Positions 61,736 to 64,000 of a DNA stretch of 64,000 nucleotides are shown here, piece by piece (position 1 is the stretch's first letter; each line of letters begins with the position of its first letter). A model generated the notes under the pieces. It ran no database searches. It had not been told where the DNA came from and saw only the letters and a list, made by a program, of their open reading frames with translations. The stretch covers positions 5,518,001 through 5,582,000 of the forward strand of contig NZ_CM001442.1 in NCBI RefSeq assembly GCF_000244915.1. The letters run 5' to 3'. A program made the translations under genes and the position numbers. The DNA is from Bradyrhizobium sp. WSM471 (GTDB lineage Bacteria; Pseudomonadota; Alphaproteobacteria; Rhizobiales; Xanthobacteraceae).

Positions 61736-63550
61736 ATGTTCCGCCTAAGACCTTTCCTGATGACGGCTAGCCTGCTGGGAAGCCTGTTCGGCTTTGCCTG
61801 CGGCCCAGTTTCCGCGCAAGTCGCCCCGGTCGAGCCGGCCCCCACCGCGCTGCAAGGCCCGGAACAGCGGGTGGCGCTGGTGATCGGCAATTCGAACTAC
61901 CAGAACGCGCCGCAGCTCGCCAATCCGGACAACGACGCGGAGTCCATGGCGAAGTTCCTGAACTCCGCCGGCTTCGAAGTGGTCGCCGCGACCGACCTCA
62001 CCCAGAACGACATGCTCCGCGTGGTGCAGGACTTCTCCGCCAAAGTGTCGGCGCGCGGTCCGAACACCGTGGCGATGGTCTACTACGCCGGTCACGGCGT
62101 GCAGCTCGCCGGCGAGAACTACCTCGTTCCCGTCGACGCCAAGGTCTCGAGCCAGACCGAGCTCGTCAACAACTCCGTCCGCCTGGTCGACGTGATGTCG
62201 ACGCTGGAGACGATCCCGAGCCGCATGCGCATCGTCATCCTCGACGCCTGCCGCAACAACCCGTTCCCGAACGTGAATGATGCCGGCCGCGGCTTGGCCA
62301 TCGTCGATGCGCCGAACGGTTCGATCGTCGGTTACTCGACCGCGCCGGGCGCGGAAGCGCAGGACGGCACCGGCGGCCACAGCCCCTATACGCAGGCCTT
62401 CCTGAACGTCGCGCGCGAGCCCAACGTGCCGATCGAGCAGCTGTTCAAGCGCGTGCGCCTCGAAGTGAACCAGACCACCAGCGGCGCGCAGATCCCGTGG
62501 GAGAGCTCGTCGCTGACGTCGGACTTCACCTTCTTCGGCGACACCGCCGTTGCCGCCAACCGCGCGCCGGTGAATGCGCCTGTGGTGCAGATGGCCTCCA
62601 ACCTGCCGAGCCGCTCGACCCGCCAAGCCTATGACTACGTCGTGTCCGAAGCACGGCCGGAGTACTATCAGGAATTCATCACGATGTATCCGCACGACCC
62701 GCTGTGCGATCACGTCCGCTGGCTGCTCAACAACCTGCTGCTCACGCAGGCCTGGCACAAGGCGGTGCTCGCGAACTCGCCGCTCGGCTACAAGAACTTC
62801 TACGACAGCTACGGCAACACGCCCTATGCGCAGGTCGCGCTGAAGCTCCAGATGCAGCCGAAGCAGATTCCCTTGATGCAGGCGACCAAATTCCTGGCGC
62901 CGCAGAATATCGCCCCGACCTTCAAGATCGGCAATCTCGGCCAGCCCAAATACATGCCGCTGCAGCAGGGTAATGGCGGCGCGCAAGTGAACGGCAATTT
63001 TCCGATCGTGCAGAAGTCGGGCGACAACAACGGCATCGGCAAGCTCGGCAATGGCGGCCAGATCATCAACCTGCCGGCGGGCAACAACCAGCCCAACCCG
63101 CAGAACGGCACGCCGTCGCAGACCCCGGGCAAGATCGCCACCCTGCCCGCGCCGACCAACACCACCAACACCACCAACAACAATGGCGGCATCGGCAAGA
63201 TCGTGACGCTGCCTGCGACCAATAAGACGCCGAATGGCACTGCCAACGGCACAACCAGTGGCAATCCTGGCAAGATCGTGAGCATGCCGGTGAATGTCGG
63301 CAAGGGCGGCACGACCATCGATACGAAGCCCGTCAACGTTCAGACCCAGAACAACCCGATCCGCATCAACAACGGCGTGAAGATCAGCAACAACCCGGTG
63401 AACAAGCTGCAGGTGCAGAACAACGACCGCCCGCAGTTCAACACGAACAACCGGATCGTCAACAATGGCAACAACAACTTCCGCCAGTCGATGAACCAGA
63501 GCCAGGGTGGCAACAGCGGCAACAACCACCGCGGCGGCTTCATGCACTGA
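61736..63550 (+). CDS. Exported caspase-fold (peptidase C14) protein with Asn-rich tail
   Basis: 604 residues. A signal peptide is at 1-28. The caspase p20 domain follows from about 44: RVALVIGNSNYQNAPQLANP, then VYYAGHGVQ (catalytic His) and VILDACRNNPFP (catalytic Cys). About 290-400 is a helical region (ARPEYYQEFITMYPHDPLCD). The last 200 residues are Asn/Gly/Pro-rich and low-complexity (NNTNN-like, GKIVTLP and GKIVSMP repeats), probably disordered. AAGGAG precedes the ATG. Substrates of bacterial caspase-like proteins are mostly unknown; this one should act in the periplasm or outside. Confidence 0.88.
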   Translation: MFRLRPFLMTASLLGSLFGFACGPVSAQVAPVEPAPTALQGPEQRVALVIGNSNYQNAPQLANPDNDAESMAKFLNSAGFEVVAATDLTQNDMLRVVQDFSAKVSARGPNTVAMVYYAGHGVQLAGENYLVPVDAKVSSQTELVNNSVRLVDVMSTLETIPSRMRIVILDACRNNPFPNVNDAGRGLAIVDAPNGSIVGYSTAPGAEAQDGTGGHSPYTQAFLNVAREPNVPIEQLFKRVRLEVNQTTSGAQIPWESSSLTSDFTFFGDTAVAANRAPVNAPVVQMASNLPSRSTRQAYDYVVSEARPEYYQEFITMYPHDPLCDHVRWLLNNLLLTQAWHKAVLANSPLGYKNFYDSYGNTPYAQVALKLQMQPKQIPLMQATKFLAPQNIAPTFKIGNLGQPKYMPLQQGNGGAQVNGNFPIVQKSGDNNGIGKLGNGGQIINLPAGNNQPNPQNGTPSQTPGKIATLPAPTNTTNTTNNNGGIGKIVTLPATNKTPNGTANGTTSGNPGKIVSMPVNVGKGGTTIDTKPVNVQTQNNPIRINNGVKISNNPVNKLQVQNNDRPQFNTNNRIVNNGNNNFRQSMNQSQGGNSGNNHRGGFMH

Positions 63551-63574
63551 TGATGCAAAGAAGAAGGTGCGCGC

Positions 63575-63700
63575 CCTCCCCCGCTTGCGGGGGAGGGTTG
63601 GGGAGAGGGTGCTTCCACAAACGAGGATCCCGCGAGAGGAAAGAGCCCCCACCCGGCGCTTCGCGCCGACCTCCCCCGCAAGCGGGAGAGGTTGCACCGA
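63575..63700. repeat. Palindromic repeat CTCCCCCGCTTGCGGGGGAG type
   Basis: CCTCCCCCGCTTGCGGGGGA is a self-complementary hairpin, and CTCCCCCGCAAGCGGGAGAG further right repeats it in inverted form. It is a common Bradyrhizobium intergenic element. Confidence 0.8.
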
Positions 63701-63740
63701 GCAAAGCGGCGAGTTCGAACCCACATGCGACAAATAAAGA

Positions 63741-63768
63741 AGGGGCAGAGCGGTGACGCTCTGCCCCT
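63741..63768 (-). terminator. Hairpin, probable terminator of the gene beyond the right edge
   Basis: AGGGGCAGAGC and its complement form a perfect 11-bp stem with a 6-base loop. On the minus strand it is followed by TCTTTATTTG, so it would stop leftward transcription coming from the right edge. Confidence 0.7.
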
Positions 63769-63816
63769 CTTCGCATTGGGGAATAGATATGATCAGCATT
63801 GGCGCGCTCTGAGCGC

Positions 63817-63952
63817 GCGCCTCGTCCTTCGAGACGACCGCTCCGCGGTCTCCTCAGGATGAGGCTAATCAGCATCGGGGCCGATTGAAGCTGCTGCCGC
63901 GCACGCCTTCCTCATCCTGAGGAGCCCGCCAAAGCGGGCGTCTCGAAGGATG
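63817..63952. repeat. Palindromic repeat around CTCATCCTGAGGAGCCCGCC
   Basis: CGTCCTTCGAGACG at the left and CGTCTCGAAGGATGG at the right are inverted complements, with inner CCTCAGGATGAGG and CCTCATCCTGAGG pairing. It is related to the element at 60129. Confidence 0.82.
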
Positions 63953-63970
63953 GCCACAGGGAAACTGCTC

Positions 63971-64000
63971 TCAGGCCACCAGCTCGGCGAACAGATCGGC
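63971..64000 (-). CDS. Possible C-terminal end of a gene outside the window
   Basis: The minus strand is open from the window edge and reads ADLFAELVA before a TGA stop at 63973-63971. It continues beyond the right end. The probable terminator at 63741 supports a leftward gene here, but nine residues cannot identify it. Confidence 0.35.
   Translation of the reverse strand, partial: ADLFAELVA

Larger units (their letters stand above)
63551..63970. other. Gene-free stretch with repeats and a hairpin
   Basis: 420 bases without a gene. They contain two palindromic repeats and a strong hairpin, listed separately. Confidence 0.65.

Noticed and set aside
61745..63799. 684-codon open frame antisense to the caspase-like gene
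   Set aside because: It is Val/Arg/His-rich with no motifs and runs through an intergenic repeat; the sense gene has signal peptide and catalytic residues.

Overview
The window is chromosomal DNA of a Bradyrhizobium-like member of the Rhizobiales (Nitrobacteraceae). This is inferred from the very high G+C content, the gene content (very long tandem flagellins with flbT, a growth-pole-ring coiled-coil protein, a TrxR-like ferredoxin-NADP reductase) and many palindromic intergenic repeats of a kind I recognise from Bradyrhizobium and Rhodopseudomonas. No rRNA, tRNA, transposase or CRISPR array was seen.

Layout. (1) 1-19019 is a flagellar locus. It holds three tandem, nearly identical flagellin genes (the first cut by the window edge), then flbT on the opposite strand, then a leftward gene string flgE-flgK-flgL. 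That string runs on, without a visible terminator, into four tightly packed genes: a GT-A glycosyltransferase, an unusual PLP-fold enzyme, an ATP-grasp ligase and a group II PLP decarboxylase. It ends at a bidirectional hairpin shared with flbT. The four-gene tail is the best candidate for an undescribed system: it looks like the makings of a modifying group for the flagellar filament or a related surface molecule. Hook, hook-filament junction and filament proteins are all greatly enlarged, and they share variable modules. (2) 19198-34911 holds mixed genes: msrB, an FAD oxidoreductase, a SixA-like phosphatase, a UspA-like protein, a repeat-rich gene-free stretch (about 22.98-23.82 kb), a DUF1127 protein divergent from a MocR regulator, small membrane proteins, an MHYT-PAS-GGDEF-EAL protein, two transport or flippase-like proteins, a DUF892 stress protein with a probable EcfG promoter, and a secreted SGNH hydrolase. 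(3) 35211-43142 is a D-glucarate/D-galactarate catabolic cluster: transporter, LysR regulator, kdgD, gudD, 2-oxoglutarate semialdehyde dehydrogenase and garD. Together they convert both hexarates to 2-oxoglutarate. (4) 43232-47233 holds small exported proteins, a ferredoxin reductase, a thioesterase, a [2Fe-2S] ferredoxin and a lone HPt protein. (5) 47630-53272 encodes one 1880-residue membrane-anchored repeat protein of the growth-pole-ring (GPR/RgsE) type. (6) 53525-56326 is an Mla-type lipid transport operon. (7) 56470-63550 holds a dipeptide epimerase-like enzyme, an MFS transporter, an Ala/Glu/Pro-rich protein, small proteins, a RbsD/FucU protein and a secreted caspase-fold protein. The window ends in repeats and what may be the last codons of another gene.

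All functions are read from recognisable motifs and gene order. No database search was possible.
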